From positions 1-58,563 of the forward strand of contig DWVT01000229.1 of the NCBI GenBank assembly GCA_019120075.1: a DNA stretch of 58,563 nt. The letters run 5' to 3'. The notes below the pieces were generated by a model that had not been told where the DNA came from, ran no database searches, and saw only the letters and a list, made by a program, of their open reading frames with translations. The stretch comes from Candidatus Mediterraneibacter excrementigallinarum (GTDB taxonomy: Bacteria; Bacillota; Clostridia; Lachnospirales; Lachnospiraceae). Position 1 is the first letter of the stretch; each line of letters opens with the position of its first letter. The position numbers and the translations under genes were made by a program. Shown here in pieces: positions 9,229 through 18,748 of this stretch.

Positions 9229-9289
9229 AACGGGCATTCTCCCGACCACCGGTCCGCGCTCCGTATCCGGAAGCTGGAGAATGCCCGTT
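9229..9289 (-). terminator. cca terminator
   Basis: Arms of 14 nt (9229-9242 and 9276-9289) pair perfectly around a 33-nt loop. On the minus strand the stem is followed by TTTTCTTTC. Confidence 0.7.
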
Positions 9290-9336
9290 CTGCGTTTGAG
9301 TTCTTTCTAATGTATGACTCAGACAGCCCGAGTATG

Positions 9337-10671
9337 CTATAAATCAAGCTTTTCTTTTACATATTTACACAGATTTTCTTTCGTATTGCGGGCAGGGTCA
9401 TCGATCACGTATTCCAGCAGTTCACTCAGCATACTTCCCAGTTCCCTGCCGGGCTTCATTCCGAGAGCCATCAGTTCCCTGCCGCCGACAGCAAGCTGGC
9501 GCAGAGTCACGCACTCGCCGTTTCGCAGAACCTCTCTGTAGATCCTCCTCATTTCCACAATGTTTTCGATCTTTTTTCTCCTTTTATAAGGGCTCTGGGC
9601 TTTCACATCCGCCATCCTTACCGCCAGATAATACGGGAACAGTTCCACCCCGATCCGGTTCATTGCCCTCCGCACATTCTGAGGCGTGGCTTCCACACGG
9701 TAGTCATGATAGCAGACCAGTTTTGTTACCATCTTGATCGTCTCATTGTCAAACTTCAGACGGCGCATGATCTTCCTCGCCATCTCCTCACTGACAAGAG
9801 CATGTCCCTTAAAGTGGTCTCTCCCGTTCTCATCAGTAGTCTTCGCCGCCGGTTTCCCCATGTCATGGAAGAGCATCGTAAGCCTTAAGACTTTATCCCG
9901 TTTGATGTTCTTCAGCGCATGGAGGGTGTGATCCGCCACATCATATTTGTGGTGAGGTGTATTCTGAGTAACGCCCACCATGGCGTCCCACTCCGGCAGG
10001 ATCACCCTGGTGATTCCCAGCAGATAGGCGTCCTGAATACGCTCCGGATGAGCTGATATAAGGAGTTTCACCAGTTCCGTGCGGATCCGCTCTGCACTGA
10101 TATTTTTCAGCGTAGGCGCCAGTTTCTTCACCGCAGCCGCCGTGTTCTCCTCAATGGGGAAGTTGAGCTGGGCCGAAAAACGTACCGCCCGGAGAATCCG
10201 GAGCGCGTCCTCCGAAAACCGCTCTTCCGGGTCTCCCACACACCGGATCCTATGATGATTCAGGTCCTGCATTCCGCCAAACACATCCACCAGACGGACC
10301 TCATCATTATAAGCCATGGCATTGATCGTAAAATCCCTGCGCCTTAAGTCCTCCTCAAGCCGGGTCGTAAAGCGCACCTCGCTGGGGTGCCGGTTATCTT
10401 CATACGCCCCATCCACACGGTACGTGGTCACCTCATAACTGTCTTTCCCTAGGAGCACCGTGACCGTCCCGTGCTCGATTCCCGTATCCACTGTCTTCCG
10501 GAACAGCTTTTTTATCTCCTCCGGCTTCGCCGAAGTTGTGATGTCCCAGTCCTCCGGCCGTCTCGCCAGGATCGAATCCCGGACACAGCCGCCTACCGCG
10601 AAAGCCTCGTAGCCATGGAGCTGCAGATTATTGATGATCATCAATACCTTTCTTGGCAGTTCTATCTTCAT
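9337..10671 (-). CDS. cca: CCA tRNA nucleotidyltransferase with HD domain
   Basis: Adds or repairs the 3' CCA of tRNAs. The class-II nucleotidyltransferase head has VGGCVRDSILARRPEDWDI, with metal-binding Asp at 41 and 43 (DWD), then RRDFTINAMAY and the RILRAVRFS motif. An HD domain is present (HHKYDVADHTL and LFHDMGKP with HD at 269-270), so a phosphohydrolase activity is possible. At 444 residues it is normal for the Gram-positive type. ATG 10671 lies inside the 3' end of the upstream ATPase gene, overlapping it by 44 nt. The tRNA genes seen in this window do not encode CCA, which fits a need for this enzyme. Confidence 0.93.
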   Translation of the reverse strand: MKIELPRKVLMIINNLQLHGYEAFAVGGCVRDSILARRPEDWDITTSAKPEEIKKLFRKTVDTGIEHGTVTVLLGKDSYEVTTYRVDGAYEDNRHPSEVRFTTRLEEDLRRRDFTINAMAYNDEVRLVDVFGGMQDLNHHRIRCVGDPEERFSEDALRILRAVRFSAQLNFPIEENTAAAVKKLAPTLKNISAERIRTELVKLLISAHPERIQDAYLLGITRVILPEWDAMVGVTQNTPHHKYDVADHTLHALKNIKRDKVLRLTMLFHDMGKPAAKTTDENGRDHFKGHALVSEEMARKIMRRLKFDNETIKMVTKLVCYHDYRVEATPQNVRRAMNRIGVELFPYYLAVRMADVKAQSPYKRRKKIENIVEMRRIYREVLRNGECVTLRQLAVGGRELMALGMKPGRELGSMLSELLEYVIDDPARNTKENLCKYVKEKLDL

Positions 10672-12304
10672 GTAACATTTCTCCTTCTCGTCTCTGACAG
10701 GTAAATATTATAACCTGTCTGTCCTGTCTGCTCAACCATTTTAGCGCAGATTCCAGCCTTTTGTCATCATAAAACGCAAAAGTATCGTCAAAGATCAGCG
10801 GCATGGGTTCCTCCTGGAGGAGTTCCGCTGCCGCCATGCGCACAGAAAAGTAGATCTGCTCCACGGTCCCTCTGCTGAGGCGCTCCGCCCGGATCCGCCT
10901 CTCTCCGTCCCAGGCCGTGATCTCAAGCCGTTCATCCGCCTCGATCCCCCGGTATTTTCCCGCAGTAAGTTCAGAGAATATTTCAGAGGCCCGGCGATTT
11001 AGAAGCTGAGATGTCTGCTGTCCCAGATCCTCCGCCGCAGAACGGATCTTCTCTTCCGCCATCAGCAGCGCCTGACGCCGCTTCAGAAGGTTCTTCTCCG
11101 TATCACTGCGGGTGATCTCTTCCTCCTGCTCCCGCAGATTCTCTGCACGGACCTGCTTCTCTTTCCACTCCGCATGGATCCGCGACATTTCCCAGCGGAG
11201 CCGTTCCTCCTGCCGCTCCAGTTCCCGCAGTATGGAATCCTCGCCGCCATCCTCTCTCTCTTCTTCCCCGTCGTTCCACTGCTCTGTCTTCGCCCGGCGG
11301 ATCCTCTGGATCCCCGACACAAGGAGCAGCACTCCGGCGATCAACAGCAGCACGGGGATCACACCTGCAGCCGCGCTCACCGCAAAACTCTTTTTGTTCA
11401 TCACCAGTCCCGCCAGGATCCCAAGCATTCCCAGGATCAGACAGATCACTCCGGCGGGGATCCGGATGCCTGTAGCAGTTCCTTTTCCCGATATATTCCG
11501 ATTTCTTTCATATCCCCGGCTATGCTTCGAAGCTTCCCGCGTCCGCTCCGGCGTCCTTTCGCCCTTCTTCCGCTGATCCGGCGTTTTCTGCCTGGCTCTC
11601 TTTTCTTTCTCCCGGGCCGCTCGTCTCGCCGCGGAGCGCTTCTCTTCATACTCTTCCCTGAGTTTATTCAGATCCCGTTCCAGATAGGCCCGTTCCTGAG
11701 CAAGGGTCTTCCGTTTCTCATCCTGAATCCGTTCTTCCTCCTTCAGTCCGCGCTCCACTTCCTTCCGGCGCTCCCGCAGTTCATCCAGGGCACCGCTCAG
11801 ATCCACTTCCCCGCCCCCGGTCTCATAGTAATTGGCCGCGTAGTTTTTCAGAGACTCCGCCAGTTCCTCCCCCGGTCTTGCCATAAGCTGTCCTACCGAC
11901 ACAGTACTGTCAAACTCAGCCGGAGTGATCCCGCCCAGGAGCATTTCAAGGTCGCCGTGTTCCACTGACAGTTCTTCCCCGTCATCCTCGCACACAAGCG
12001 ATACATGTTTCGAAATCCGGTCAAAACTTCTCTCCAGGCGGAAATTCCTTCCCCCGCACTCAAAACGCATGACTCCGGCGTAATAGCCGGGATTCTCCCA
12101 GGGCTCAAACCGGCTGAACGCATCCTTCCCGGCCGCTCTCCCTCTGCCCCTCTCCATCCCGAAGAGCATGGCCCGGATAAATGCATGGAGAGTGGATTTG
12201 CCGAACTCGTTCTCCCCATAGACGACCTGCACGCCGTCCTTCATATAAAAATGTTTTTCCGAAAATTTTCCGAAATTCTTCAGATATAGTTCCCTGATTC
12301 TCAT
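10628..12304 (-). CDS. YhaN-like ATPase with SMC/Rad50-type fold and membrane hairpin
   Basis: The protein has an N-terminal FGKF start, Walker A GENEFGKST (30-38), and a C-terminal signature-like segment (LSRGTVEQIYFSVRMAAAEL) before Walker B PLIFDDTFAFYD. Charged coiled coil flanks two predicted TM segments in the middle (GVICLILGMLGILAGLVM and VIPVLLLIAGVLLLVSG). This layout matches Bacillus YhaN but is shorter (558 against ~960 residues, from memory). It overlaps the upstream nuclease gene by 4 nt (ATGA), so the pair probably acts as a Rad50/Mre11-like DNA-end processing complex. Membrane attachment is inferred from the hydrophobic pair. Confidence 0.82.
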   Translation of the reverse strand: MRIRELYLKNFGKFSEKHFYMKDGVQVVYGENEFGKSTLHAFIRAMLFGMERGRGRAAGKDAFSRFEPWENPGYYAGVMRFECGGRNFRLERSFDRISKHVSLVCEDDGEELSVEHGDLEMLLGGITPAEFDSTVSVGQLMARPGEELAESLKNYAANYYETGGGEVDLSGALDELRERRKEVERGLKEEERIQDEKRKTLAQERAYLERDLNKLREEYEEKRSAARRAAREKEKRARQKTPDQRKKGERTPERTREASKHSRGYERNRNISGKGTATGIRIPAGVICLILGMLGILAGLVMNKKSFAVSAAAGVIPVLLLIAGVLLLVSGIQRIRRAKTEQWNDGEEEREDGGEDSILRELERQEERLRWEMSRIHAEWKEKQVRAENLREQEEEITRSDTEKNLLKRRQALLMAEEKIRSAAEDLGQQTSQLLNRRASEIFSELTAGKYRGIEADERLEITAWDGERRIRAERLSRGTVEQIYFSVRMAAAELLQEEPMPLIFDDTFAFYDDKRLESALKWLSRQDRQVIIFTCQRREGEMLHEDRTAKKGIDDHQ

Positions 12305-13362
12305 ATCTGCCGCCCCTTATATTCCAGAAGTACCTCCAGACCTTCACTCAATGCCAGTTCCTCCACACTTCCCTCTTCACAGTCCCGGAATTCCCCGATA
12401 AATCTTCCGATCAGATTGTCACGGTTCTCCCGGCTGAGACGCTCCAGGTCATACTTTCTCCGGGTCTCGTCCACGATCTCCAGTATATTCCCCACATCAT
12501 CCATCCGCCCGGTATCAAATACAACATCCGCGCCTCTTGTTCCTGTTAAAATTATTTTAAAAATATTTTTATTGTTATATTCACTTTTTAATTTACTGAT
12601 TTTCCTTCGAACACTCCCGAAGGTATCTTTCTCATCCACCGGGATCCGAAGATGGACATATTCTCTTTCTGCACACGGAATCCACTCTGTCCGCACCCCG
12701 TCCGTCCGGATCTCCCCTTTGACAAATCCGTGGGCCCCGGTATCATTCCGGTCAATAGGCTCCAGCGCACCCGAATAAATGATCCGGTCCTTCTCCAGAA
12801 CCTCAGGTTTATGGATATGCCCCAGAGCGATATAATCAAATCCGCTCTCCGACAAAGCCTTCCGGTCGAAAGGGATATGCTTTCCGTCACCGCCATGGGC
12901 AAGAAGGATCTCATATCTCTGCAGTCCTTCCGCAGTACAGTTGTCATAGAGTGCTTCCCCGATCTCTCTGGAATGATAGCTCAGCCCATAGACCGCCGTC
13001 TCGAATTCAGGAAACTCCACATGCCCGAGCCTGTTCCCGAAAAGGGGATGCACATTATCCGACCAGGTGAATGACCGGTAATAAGAATCTTTTTTGATAT
13101 AATCATGATTTCCGGCGATGAGCACAACCTGAGTATGTGTCAGCTCAGAAAAGAGGTAATCCACCTCTTTCAACTCCCGCAGAAGCGGCTGCCGGTGGAA
13201 AAGATCCCCGGCGATCAGAAGAAGATCCGTCTGATCCCTCTCGCATATTTTCAGCACTTTCTCCAGCGTATCCCACAGTTCCCCCGGACGGTCCTCTGTG
13301 TAGGCAGCCCCCGCGTCCGGCTGTGCTCCCAGATGTACATCTGCGATATGGATAAATCTCAT
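12301..13362 (-). CDS. YhaO-like metallophosphoesterase, SbcD/Mre11-type exonuclease
   Basis: A 353-residue calcineurin-like phosphoesterase with all expected metal motifs: HIADVHLG at the start, GDLFHR, GNHDY, AHGGDGKH and GHIHKP. This is the Mre11/SbcD layout followed by a C-terminal capping region. ATG 13362 has GGGGGA upstream; the longer frame from 13392 has no ribosome site. The stop overlaps the start of the ATPase gene (ATGA), so translation is coupled. The predicted role is dsDNA-end or single-strand nuclease in repair. Confidence 0.87.
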   Translation of the reverse strand: MRFIHIADVHLGAQPDAGAAYTEDRPGELWDTLEKVLKICERDQTDLLLIAGDLFHRQPLLRELKEVDYLFSELTHTQVVLIAGNHDYIKKDSYYRSFTWSDNVHPLFGNRLGHVEFPEFETAVYGLSYHSREIGEALYDNCTAEGLQRYEILLAHGGDGKHIPFDRKALSESGFDYIALGHIHKPEVLEKDRIIYSGALEPIDRNDTGAHGFVKGEIRTDGVRTEWIPCAEREYVHLRIPVDEKDTFGSVRRKISKLKSEYNNKNIFKIILTGTRGADVVFDTGRMDDVGNILEIVDETRRKYDLERLSRENRDNLIGRFIGEFRDCEEGSVEELALSEGLEVLLEYKGRQI

Positions 13363-13476
13363 CTTATCTTCCCCCTTTCCCTGCATTTCCATTTTTCATT
13401 TTGCAGTCATTCTCCCACGCATGTCGTCCACTTGTCAGGCCGCACTGTCGTCCGCCTGCAGGCTTATCACACCAAA

Positions 13477-13506
13477 AGGGCGCGGCATCAAACGCTGCCT
13501 CGCCCT
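13477..13506 (-). terminator. asnS terminator
   Basis: On the minus strand AGGGCGAGGCA pairs with TGCCGCGCCCT, leaving one bulge, and is followed by TTTTGG. The sequence beyond it (TTTTGGTGTGATAAGCC) resembles the post-terminator module of repeat R1. The rest of the 13363-13539 gap shows nothing else. Confidence 0.7.
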
Positions 13507-13539
13507 CCTGTTTTCAAAACGGAAATATATAGATCGACT

Positions 13540-14931
13540 TTATAACTCACAGTTGTTCACCGTTCTCGGGAACGGGATCACGTCACGGATATTCGACATA
13601 CCTGTCAGATACATCACGCAGCGCTCGAAGCCCAGACCGAATCCGGCGTGTCTTGTGGATCCGTATTTTCTCAGATCCAGATAGAAGCCATAGTCTTCCT
13701 CCTTAAGCCCCAGTTCATTCATACGGTTCAGGAGCTTATCGTAGTCATCCTCCCTCTGGCTTCCTCCGATGATCTCCCCGATCCCCGGAACAAGGCAGTC
13801 AACCGCTGCCACTGTCTTTCCGTCGTCGTTCTGTTTCATATAGAACGCTTTGATCTCCTTCGGATAGTCCGTCACGAACACCGGTCTCTTGTAGACCTGC
13901 TCGGTCAGATAGCGCTCGTGCTCTGTCTGAAGGTCACATCCCCAGGAAACTTTGTACTCAAACTTGTCATTGTTCTTTGAAAGGATATCGATGGCCTCTG
14001 TATATGTCACCCGTGCAAAATCAGAGTTCACCACATTGTGGAGCCGGTCGAGAAGTCCCTTGTCCACAAAGGAATTGAAGAAGTTCATCTCCTCCGGCGC
14101 GTTCTCGAGCACATAGTTGATGATATATTTCAGCATGGCTTCCGCAAGTTCCATATCGTCGTTCAGATCCGCGAAAGCGATCTCCGGCTCGATCATCCAG
14201 AACTCCGCCGCATGTCTCGTCGTGTTTGAGTTTTCCGCACGGAACGTAGGTCCGAATGTATAGATGCTGCGGAATGCCTGCGCGTAAGTCTCACCGTTGA
14301 GCTGGCCGCTGACAGTAAGGCTTGTCTCTTTTCCGAAGAAATCCTTCGTGTAATCCACTGTTCCATCCTCATTTTTCGGAACGTTCTCCATATCCAGCGT
14401 CGTCACCCGGAACATCTCGCCCGCGCCTTCGCAGTCGCTTCCCGTGATCAGCGGGGTATGCACATAGACAAACCCTCTTTCCTGGAAGAACTTGTGGATT
14501 GCATAAGCCGCCAGTGATCTCACACGGAAGACCGCCTGGAAGGTATTTGTCCTCGGACGGAGATGAGAAATTGTTCTGAGATATTCGAAACTGTGTCGTT
14601 TCTTCTGAAGCGGGTAATCCGGTGCGGACGCTCCCTCTACCACGACTTCATCCGCCTGGATCTCAAACGGCTGCTTCGCCTGGGGCGTTGCCACCAGTGT
14701 TCCCGTCACGATGACCGCAGCTCCCACGTTCAGTTTTGAGACTTCTGTAAAATTGTCCATTTTATCATGATATACGATCTGAAGCGTCTGAAAATAAGAC
14801 CCGTCGTTCATGACGATAAAGCCGAATGTCTTCGAATCACGGATACTGCGGATCCAGCCCCCAACTGTCACCTTTTTATCCAGATACTCCTCTCTGTTTT
14901 TAAATAATTCCCGAATCGTTGTCAGTTCCAT
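13540..14931 (-). CDS. asnS: Asparaginyl-tRNA synthetase
   Basis: Class IIb aminoacyl-tRNA synthetase of 463 residues. The N-terminal OB-fold anticodon domain ([19 protein letters not shown]) is followed by the catalytic core: [17 protein letters not shown], motif 2 around [20 protein letters not shown], and motif 3 [13 protein letters not shown]. The TRHAAEFWM segment points to AsnRS rather than AspRS. ATG 14931 has AAAGGAG about 10 nt upstream; the upstream in-frame start at 14979 would begin in the leader. A promoter lies ~240 nt upstream. Confidence 0.95.
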   Translation of the reverse strand: MELTTIRELFKNREEYLDKKVTVGGWIRSIRDSKTFGFIVMNDGSYFQTLQIVYHDKMDNFTEVSKLNVGAAVIVTGTLVATPQAKQPFEIQADEVVVEGASAPDYPLQKKRHSFEYLRTISHLRPRTNTFQAVFRVRSLAAYAIHKFFQERGFVYVHTPLITGSDCEGAGEMFRVTTLDMENVPKNEDGTVDYTKDFFGKETSLTVSGQLNGETYAQAFRSIYTFGPTFRAENSNTTRHAAEFWMIEPEIAFADLNDDMELAEAMLKYIINYVLENAPEEMNFFNSFVDKGLLDRLHNVVNSDFARVTYTEAIDILSKNNDKFEYKVSWGCDLQTEHERYLTEQVYKRPVFVTDYPKEIKAFYMKQNDDGKTVAAVDCLVPGIGEIIGGSQREDDYDKLLNRMNELGLKEEDYGFYLDLRKYGSTRHAGFGLGFERCVMYLTGMSNIRDVIPFPRTVNNCEL

Positions 14932-15165
14932 ACCAAAAAAACTCCTTTGATAATTATTCCTTACAGGCAGAGCGCCCATATAGATATTATTAATGAAAAC
15001 ACCTATGATACACGGATCGCTCCGTGCCAGAGCACTCCCGCGATCCTAAAACACCTCAAATCCGCTCATTTTTCTTCAAAAAATGGCTCCTTTTCGGTGT
15101 TTTGCGCGTCCCACGGTCATACTCGTCTGCGCAAGCGCAGCCCGCATGCCCCTTTGACGCTTGTA
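14932..15165 (-). promoter_or_regulatory. asnS 5' leader with alternative hairpins
   Basis: A ~235-nt leader separates the promoter at 15170-15198 from asnS. It contains two overlapping, mutually exclusive stems: CACGGA/TCCGTG (15011-15026) and a longer GGATCGC/GCGATCC pairing. No T-box core (AGGGTGG..ACCGCG) was found. Whether it regulates is unknown. Confidence 0.35.
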
Positions 15166-15169
15166 TCAT

Positions 15170-15198
15170 ATTATAACACCAAGCGTCGGAACCGTAAA
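15170..15198 (-). promoter_or_regulatory. Probable asnS promoter
   Basis: Minus strand: TTTACG (15193-15198), 17-nt spacer, TATAAT (15170-15175). Confidence 0.6.
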
Positions 15199-15257
15199 CA
15201 AAAACATGGGGTGATTCCGGACAGAAATCCGCGCGGGATGGATAAACGCATGCGGTC

Positions 15258-15350
15258 AATCACCGGAAGTGCCTAAAGGCACATTCCGGGATTGTAAGCG
15301 GTCGCCAAGGTCTCGGGCAAGCCCGGACTTTGGCTCATCGCCATTGCAAA
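15258..15350. repeat. Interspersed repeat R2, long copy
   Basis: The segment contains an 11-bp hairpin (CCGGAAGTGCC, loop TAAA, GGCACATTCCGG with one bulged A, 15263-15289), then GGGATTGTAAGCGGTCGCC, a 36-nt insert ending in a second TCGCC, and ATTGCAAAAAG. The same unit, minus the 36 nt, is at 49847-49901. The AAAAAG forms the U-tract of the kinase-gene terminator. Together with the asnS leader it fills the 525-bp gap 14932-15456; no gene is seen there. Confidence 0.75.
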
Positions 15351-15352
15351 AA

Positions 15353-15380
15353 GACTCCCGGAGCTGCCACTCCGGGAGTC
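15353..15380 (-). terminator. Terminator of the isomerase-transketolase-kinase operon
   Basis: Perfect 11-bp stem (GACTCCCGGAG / CTCCGGGAGTC) with a 6-nt loop. On the minus strand it is followed directly by TTTTTGC from repeat R2. Confidence 0.85.
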
Positions 15381-15456
15381 TTCGTACATAAACGGCTGAA
15401 TTAATATCTCTTGCCATTAATTAATACAGCATAGTGGCCCGGCAAAGTCAAATTTT

Positions 15457-16944
15457 TTACTTCGTCCGCACTGTCTCCACGGCCTGCTGCCATCCCTCGT
15501 ACTTCCGTTCTCTTCTCTCAGTTTCCATACAAGGCGCATACTCGGTCCGCTTCAGTCCGTCGAACACCTTTGCGTCATACAGTCCGATACCAAGCCCGGC
15601 TGCGTAAGCCGCCCCGATGCCGGACAGTTCCTGGGCGTTTGGCACGAGGACCCGTGTGTCTGCAATGTCGCTCTGGAACTGCATCAGATAACCGTTGGCG
15701 GTTGGGCCTCCGTCCACACGGAGTTCCTGCACCCGCGTCCCGGCATCCTGGCTCATTGCCCGGATCACGTCCGTGATCTGGTAGGCAATACACTCCACGC
15801 CCGCTCTCACCATCTCCGCTTTCCGCGTGGTCCTGGTGATGCCGGTCAGAGCGCCTTTTGCCTCGCTGTCCCAGTAAGGCGCGCCAAGCCCGGTAAAGGC
15901 AGGTACAAAATAGAGGCTGTCGTCCTGCTCCGCCTTCCGGCAGAGTCCCTCTGTCTCCCCGGGCGACTGGATCAGTTCCATATCGTCCTTAAGCCAGGTG
16001 ATCACCGCTCCCGTGTAGTTGATATTCCCTTCCAGGACATAGTTCACTTTTCCGTTCATTCCCCATGCAAGGGATGTGACCACGCCGTGGCTGCTCAGGA
16101 CCGGCTGCTCCCCGATGTTCATCATGATAGAAGAGCCTGTCCCGTAAGTACACTTGATCATCCCCGGTTCCAGGCATCCCTGTCCAAACAGCGCTCCATG
16201 GGAATCTCCCAGAACCCCGTGGATCGGGATGGGCCGGTCAAAGAAACCGTCAAAATCCGTCTCCCCGAAGCAGGAATCAGAGTCGCACACTTCCGCCAGA
16301 TCCCCCGCGTCAATGCCAAAGAGACGGCAGATCTCCTCGTCCCATTTCAGTTCAAAGATATTAAACAGCTGGGTCCGGGATGCGTTGGAGTAATCCGTCT
16401 TGTAGACTTTTCCTCCGGTCAGCTTATAAACGAGCCAGGTATCCACCGTTCCGAAGCAGAGTTTATGCTCCCCGGCTTTCTCCTTTGCCCCCGGTATGTT
16501 CTCCAGGATCCAGGCAAGCTTTGCCGCAGGAAAATAGGGGGAGAGCTGCAGTCCGGTCTTCTTCCGGATCATCTCAGTGATCCCGGCATTTTCATTCTCA
16601 ATACGCTCGCAGATCTCCGCAGCCCGGGCGCACTGCCACACGACCGCATCTGTCACGGGTTTTCCTGATTCCTTCTCCCATACGAGGGATGTCTCCCTCT
16701 GATTGCTGATCCCGACAGCCTGCACACTCTCCTTCGGGATGCCGCTGTCCTCCACCAGTTTCCTCACGACCTGCACTGTATTCCTGTAGATCTCTTCCGG
16801 ATCATGGGATACCCATCCCTTCTCATTGACGATCTGCCGGTGCGGCAGATCGTCCCTTCGCAGCAGAGCACCGTTTTCATCAAAGAGCAGCGCCTTCGTC
16901 CCCTGAGTGCTCTGGTCAATACCTATAATATATTTTTCAGACAT
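15457..16944 (-). CDS. FGGY-family carbohydrate kinase (glycerol kinase-like)
   Basis: A 495-residue ASKHA-fold sugar kinase. The N-terminal phosphate-1 motif is IGIDQSTQGTKALLFDENG; the substrate region has SNQRETSLVWEKESG, and the FGGY signature lies near YFVPAFTGLGAPYWDSEAKG. These are closest in pattern to glycerol kinases, but the neighbours (isomerase and split transketolase) argue for a ketose substrate. Start ATG 16944 has GGAG 8 nt upstream; the GTG at 16953 overlaps the preceding stop and is less likely. It is the last gene of the operon, before the terminator at 15353-15380. Phosphorylation of a ketopentose or branched ketose is inferred, not shown. Confidence 0.8.
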   Translation of the reverse strand: MSEKYIIGIDQSTQGTKALLFDENGALLRRDDLPHRQIVNEKGWVSHDPEEIYRNTVQVVRKLVEDSGIPKESVQAVGISNQRETSLVWEKESGKPVTDAVVWQCARAAEICERIENENAGITEMIRKKTGLQLSPYFPAAKLAWILENIPGAKEKAGEHKLCFGTVDTWLVYKLTGGKVYKTDYSNASRTQLFNIFELKWDEEICRLFGIDAGDLAEVCDSDSCFGETDFDGFFDRPIPIHGVLGDSHGALFGQGCLEPGMIKCTYGTGSSIMMNIGEQPVLSSHGVVTSLAWGMNGKVNYVLEGNINYTGAVITWLKDDMELIQSPGETEGLCRKAEQDDSLYFVPAFTGLGAPYWDSEAKGALTGITRTTRKAEMVRAGVECIAYQITDVIRAMSQDAGTRVQELRVDGGPTANGYLMQFQSDIADTRVLVPNAQELSGIGAAYAAGLGIGLYDAKVFDGLKRTEYAPCMETERRERKYEGWQQAVETVRTK

Positions 16945-16949
16945 TTCTC

Positions 16950-17900
16950 TCACTCCGCGCCCAGCATTTCTTTTGCTTTCGCGGCGATTCCCTCCGCGTT
17001 CATTCCATAATAGTCAAACACTTCTTTTGACGTTCCGGTGATCACCGGTGCATCCGGAAGCGTGATGTTCACGATCTTTCTCGGGCACTCTTTTCCGACA
17101 ACCTGAGCCACCATGGAGCCCAGACCTCCAAACGGCGCATGTTCCTCCGCAGTGAGGACCACCTTTGCGTTTTCCGCCGCGCGGACCACAGCCGCCTCAT
17201 CCAGAGGTTTCACACAGTACATATCCAGGACAGAGGCATGGATCCCTTCTTTTTCCAGAAGCTCCGCCGCGTCCTTCGCCGGTTTTACCATCTCTCCGCA
17301 GGCAATGATCGCCACGTCGTTTCCGTCCTTGTTTCCCTCTGTCACAACCGTTGCCTTGTCCATCTCAAAAGGAACATTGCCTTCCTCGTACACCGGATCC
17401 ACGGCATTTCTTCCCACACGGATATATGCCGGTTTTTCATCCTTCAGGAGCGCTTTGGTAAGCTCCGCTGTCTGAAGATGATCGCTGGGAATGTACACGC
17501 GCATGTTCGGGATAGCGCTCATGGCAGCGATATCCTGCGCGGAATGATGGCTCATTCCAAGGGCGCCGTAGCTGATTCCGCCGCTGATTCCGATCAGCTT
17601 GACATTGGTATTGGAGTAGGCAACATCAACCTTGCACTGCTCGTAGCTTCTGGTAGAAAGGAAGCTTGCCGGCGAAACCGCGTAAGCTTTTTTCCCGCAT
17701 TTTGCCAGACCTGCCGCAATGCTGACCAGGTTCTGCTCTGCGATTCCGGTCTCCACGAACTGCTCCGGATAAGTATCTGCAAAAGGAGTGAAGGATCCGC
17801 TTCCCCTGGAGTCGCTGCACAGCGCGACAATATTTCTGTCCTCTTTCGCCGCTTCCATCAATACTTCACAGATCATCTGTTTATTTGCTGTTTTTCCCAT
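16950..17900 (-). CDS. Transketolase, C-terminal subunit (PYR and C domains)
   Basis: A 316-residue half-transketolase. It holds the pyrimidine-binding domain (SPASFLSTRSYEQCKVDVAY, TGIAEQNLVSIAAGLAKCG with the Glu that activates thiamine diphosphate) and the C-terminal domain (TAEEHAPFGGLGSMVAQV). ATG 17900 overlaps the stop of the N-subunit gene by 1 nt (TAATG) and has AAAGGAGG upstream. The pair forms one thiamine-dependent enzyme moving a two-carbon ketol unit. In this operon it likely cleaves the phosphorylated sugar made by the kinase. Confidence 0.9.
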   Translation of the reverse strand: MGKTANKQMICEVLMEAAKEDRNIVALCSDSRGSGSFTPFADTYPEQFVETGIAEQNLVSIAAGLAKCGKKAYAVSPASFLSTRSYEQCKVDVAYSNTNVKLIGISGGISYGALGMSHHSAQDIAAMSAIPNMRVYIPSDHLQTAELTKALLKDEKPAYIRVGRNAVDPVYEEGNVPFEMDKATVVTEGNKDGNDVAIIACGEMVKPAKDAAELLEKEGIHASVLDMYCVKPLDEAAVVRAAENAKVVLTAEEHAPFGGLGSMVAQVVGKECPRKIVNITLPDAPVITGTSKEVFDYYGMNAEGIAAKAKEMLGAE

Positions 17901-18724
17901 TACTCAAGCGCCTCCTTTGCCGTTTCCAGATCTTTCATGATCGTCTGATATTCTTCTTCTGTCGGAACTTTGTGATGCCAGTTTGCCTTGTTCTCCATGA
18001 TGGAGGAACCTTTTCCCTTGACCGTATTTGCGATCAGGACCGTAGGCTGTCCCTTCACCGTCTTTGCCTCCTCGAACGCAGCATGGAGCTGGTCGATATC
18101 ATTTCCATCCGCCACGTCGATCACATGCCATCCAAAACTCCGAAAGCGCTCGTGAAGGTCGTCGTGTCCCATAACGTCCTCTGTATTTCCTGAAATCTGC
18201 AGACGGTTCCGGTCTACCACTGCGCACAGATTATCCAGTTTGTACTGATGAGCTGCCATGGCGCCTTCCCAGACGGATCCCTCGGCAAGCTCACCGTCGC
18301 CCATCACCACGTAAACTCTGTTGTTTCTATGGTCCATTTTTGATGCCTTTGCCATGCCGACACAGACCGGAAGTCCATGTCCCAGAGAACCGGAATTCAT
18401 CTCGATCCCCGGCAGCTTGTTATTCGGGTGGCCGATATATTTTGATCCAAACTTGCTGAAGTGCTCCAGCACATCCTCTTTGTCAAGAAATCCTTTCTCC
18501 GCCAGGACTGCGTAATATGCCTCCATGGAATGTCCCTTGCTGAGCACGAACAGATCCCTGTCCGGGTCATCCATATTTTCCGGACTGATGTTCATCTGGT
18601 CAAAATACAGTTCCACCAGAACTTCCATCACACTCATATCTCCGCCGATATGTCCCGCTTTTCCGGCACAGATAATATTGATCGTATCTTCCCTGAGCTG
18701 ATATGCCAATGCTTTTAAATTCAT
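17900..18724 (-). CDS. Transketolase, N-terminal subunit (thiamine-diphosphate PP domain)
   Basis: A 274-residue PP domain with the ThDP/Mg motif starting GDGE (142-145) and ending near N173 (VVDRNRLQ). The family stretches KAGHIGGDMS, LSKGHSMEAYYA and SGSLGHGLPVCVGMA are present. ATG 18724 follows AAGGAAG. It sits 24 nt after the isomerase gene and is coupled to the C-subunit gene by TAATG. Split transketolases of this kind are common in gut anaerobes, often devoted to one unusual sugar. Confidence 0.92.
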   Translation of the reverse strand: MNLKALAYQLREDTINIICAGKAGHIGGDMSVMEVLVELYFDQMNISPENMDDPDRDLFVLSKGHSMEAYYAVLAEKGFLDKEDVLEHFSKFGSKYIGHPNNKLPGIEMNSGSLGHGLPVCVGMAKASKMDHRNNRVYVVMGDGELAEGSVWEGAMAAHQYKLDNLCAVVDRNRLQISGNTEDVMGHDDLHERFRSFGWHVIDVADGNDIDQLHAAFEEAKTVKGQPTVLIANTVKGKGSSIMENKANWHHKVPTEEEYQTIMKDLETAKEALE

Positions 18725-18748
18725 ACTACTACTTCCTTTCCTGAATTC

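Noticed and set aside
14932..15256. T-box riboswitch before asnS
   Set aside because: No AGGGTGG..ACCGCG core, no specifier loop that could be placed with confidence.
15457..16944. Naming the kinase glpK
   Set aside because: It resembles glycerol kinase, but the neighbours are pentose-type enzymes and no glp gene is nearby.
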